From the NCBI RefSeq assembly GCF_008711285.1, contig NZ_VXDC01000002.1, positions 354,342 to 418,341 of the forward strand: 64,000 nt of DNA. The letters are read 5' to 3'. A program made the translations under genes and the position numbers. Under the pieces are notes generated by a model. The model was not told the origin of the DNA and did not search any database. It saw nothing but the letters and a program-made list of their open reading frames with translations. The stretch is from Roseibium aquae (lineage in GTDB: Bacteria > Pseudomonadota > Alphaproteobacteria > Rhizobiales > Stappiaceae). Below, piece by piece: positions 63,810 through 64,000 of the stretch. Each line of letters starts with the position of its first letter. Position 1 is the first letter of the stretch.

Positions 63810-64000
63810 GGCTGTTGTGGCATTGGGCGGATTCCATTTTTGGGGGCTGCCTTTTGCGTTTTGGGTGAGGGCTTGGTTGATTTTGTTTATTTATTTTTGT
63901 TTTCCCGTGTTGTTCACAGGGTTTGGATTGTTTGGTTTGGTTTGGATTTGTTTTTTTTGAAATTAGGTGTTGACCGTTGGTTTGGGTGGGCCTATAACCC
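63810..64000. other. G/T-skewed low-complexity tail
   Basis: The last 190 bases are strikingly rich in G and T on the plus strand (runs such as GGTTTGGTTTGGA and TTTATTTATTTTTG), unlike the rest of the window. No coding frame is visible on either strand. Confidence 0.6.

Overview
The window looks like chromosomal DNA of an alphaproteobacterium, most likely of the Hyphomicrobiales (Rhizobiales). It is GC-rich and densely coding with frequent ATGA-type gene overlaps. It carries a 1600-residue NAD-glutamate dehydrogenase, type-2 ArgC, DapF-MtaB-FtsY, the Nudix-GpsA-YciI-EVE run, divergent TsaD/HemC, and HemC-HemD-mitofilin-HemY. The genus cannot be named from sequence reading alone.

Layout. 0-7 kb: typA, a secreted protein, a GNAT acetyltransferase, ppa, a minimal zincin, a small membrane protein, dsbB and a YqaA-type membrane protein. 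7-8.6 kb: a lower-GC islet with a GSU2403-type nucleotidyltransferase and a degraded integrase tail beside tRNA-Leu(CAA). 8.7-12.1 kb: cupin, CYTH-CHAD phosphatase, nagA. 12.3-17.2 kb: an unusual convergent cassette of a DUF5132-like membrane protein and an HMA-like protein on the plus strand facing a P-type ATPase and a divergent MetK-like protein on the minus strand. 17.6-21.6 kb: a Mn/Zn/Fe ABC importer of SitABCD type, one permease of which carries a DtxR-like C-terminal domain. 22-31 kb: chemoreceptor, UMF1 transporter, giant NAD-GDH, AhpD-like peroxidase.

31-48.7 kb: biosynthesis and housekeeping (argC, leuD, dapF, mtaB, ftsY, asd, leuB). Between these lie a response regulator with an orphan cNMP-binding protein, an L,D-transpeptidase, an SbtA/SbtB-like bicarbonate transport pair, an EamA exporter, an arsR-arsC pair, and a phytase-like periplasmic protein interrupted by one in-frame TAG. 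48.8-53.2 kb: an EAL-CBS-GGDEF protein, an M20 peptidase and a METTL20-type methyltransferase. 53.2-55.4 kb: EVE, YciI, gpsA and Nudix as one minus-strand operon. 55.6-63.1 kb: a glycine-zipper lipoprotein, tsaD, and hemC-hemD-mitofilin-hemY. 63.4-64 kb: tRNA-Thr(CGU), an XRE regulator lacking a clear start, and a strongly G/T-skewed tail.

The strongest candidate for an undescribed system is the 12.3-17.2 kb cassette. Two of its proteins carry related HMA-like domains without the metal-binding CxxC. Its MetK homologue keeps the fold signatures but lacks several residues of the usual active site. Other notable points are the permease-DtxR fusion with two inverted repeats in its promoter region, the nonsense-split phytase-like gene, and the SbtA/SbtB pair.
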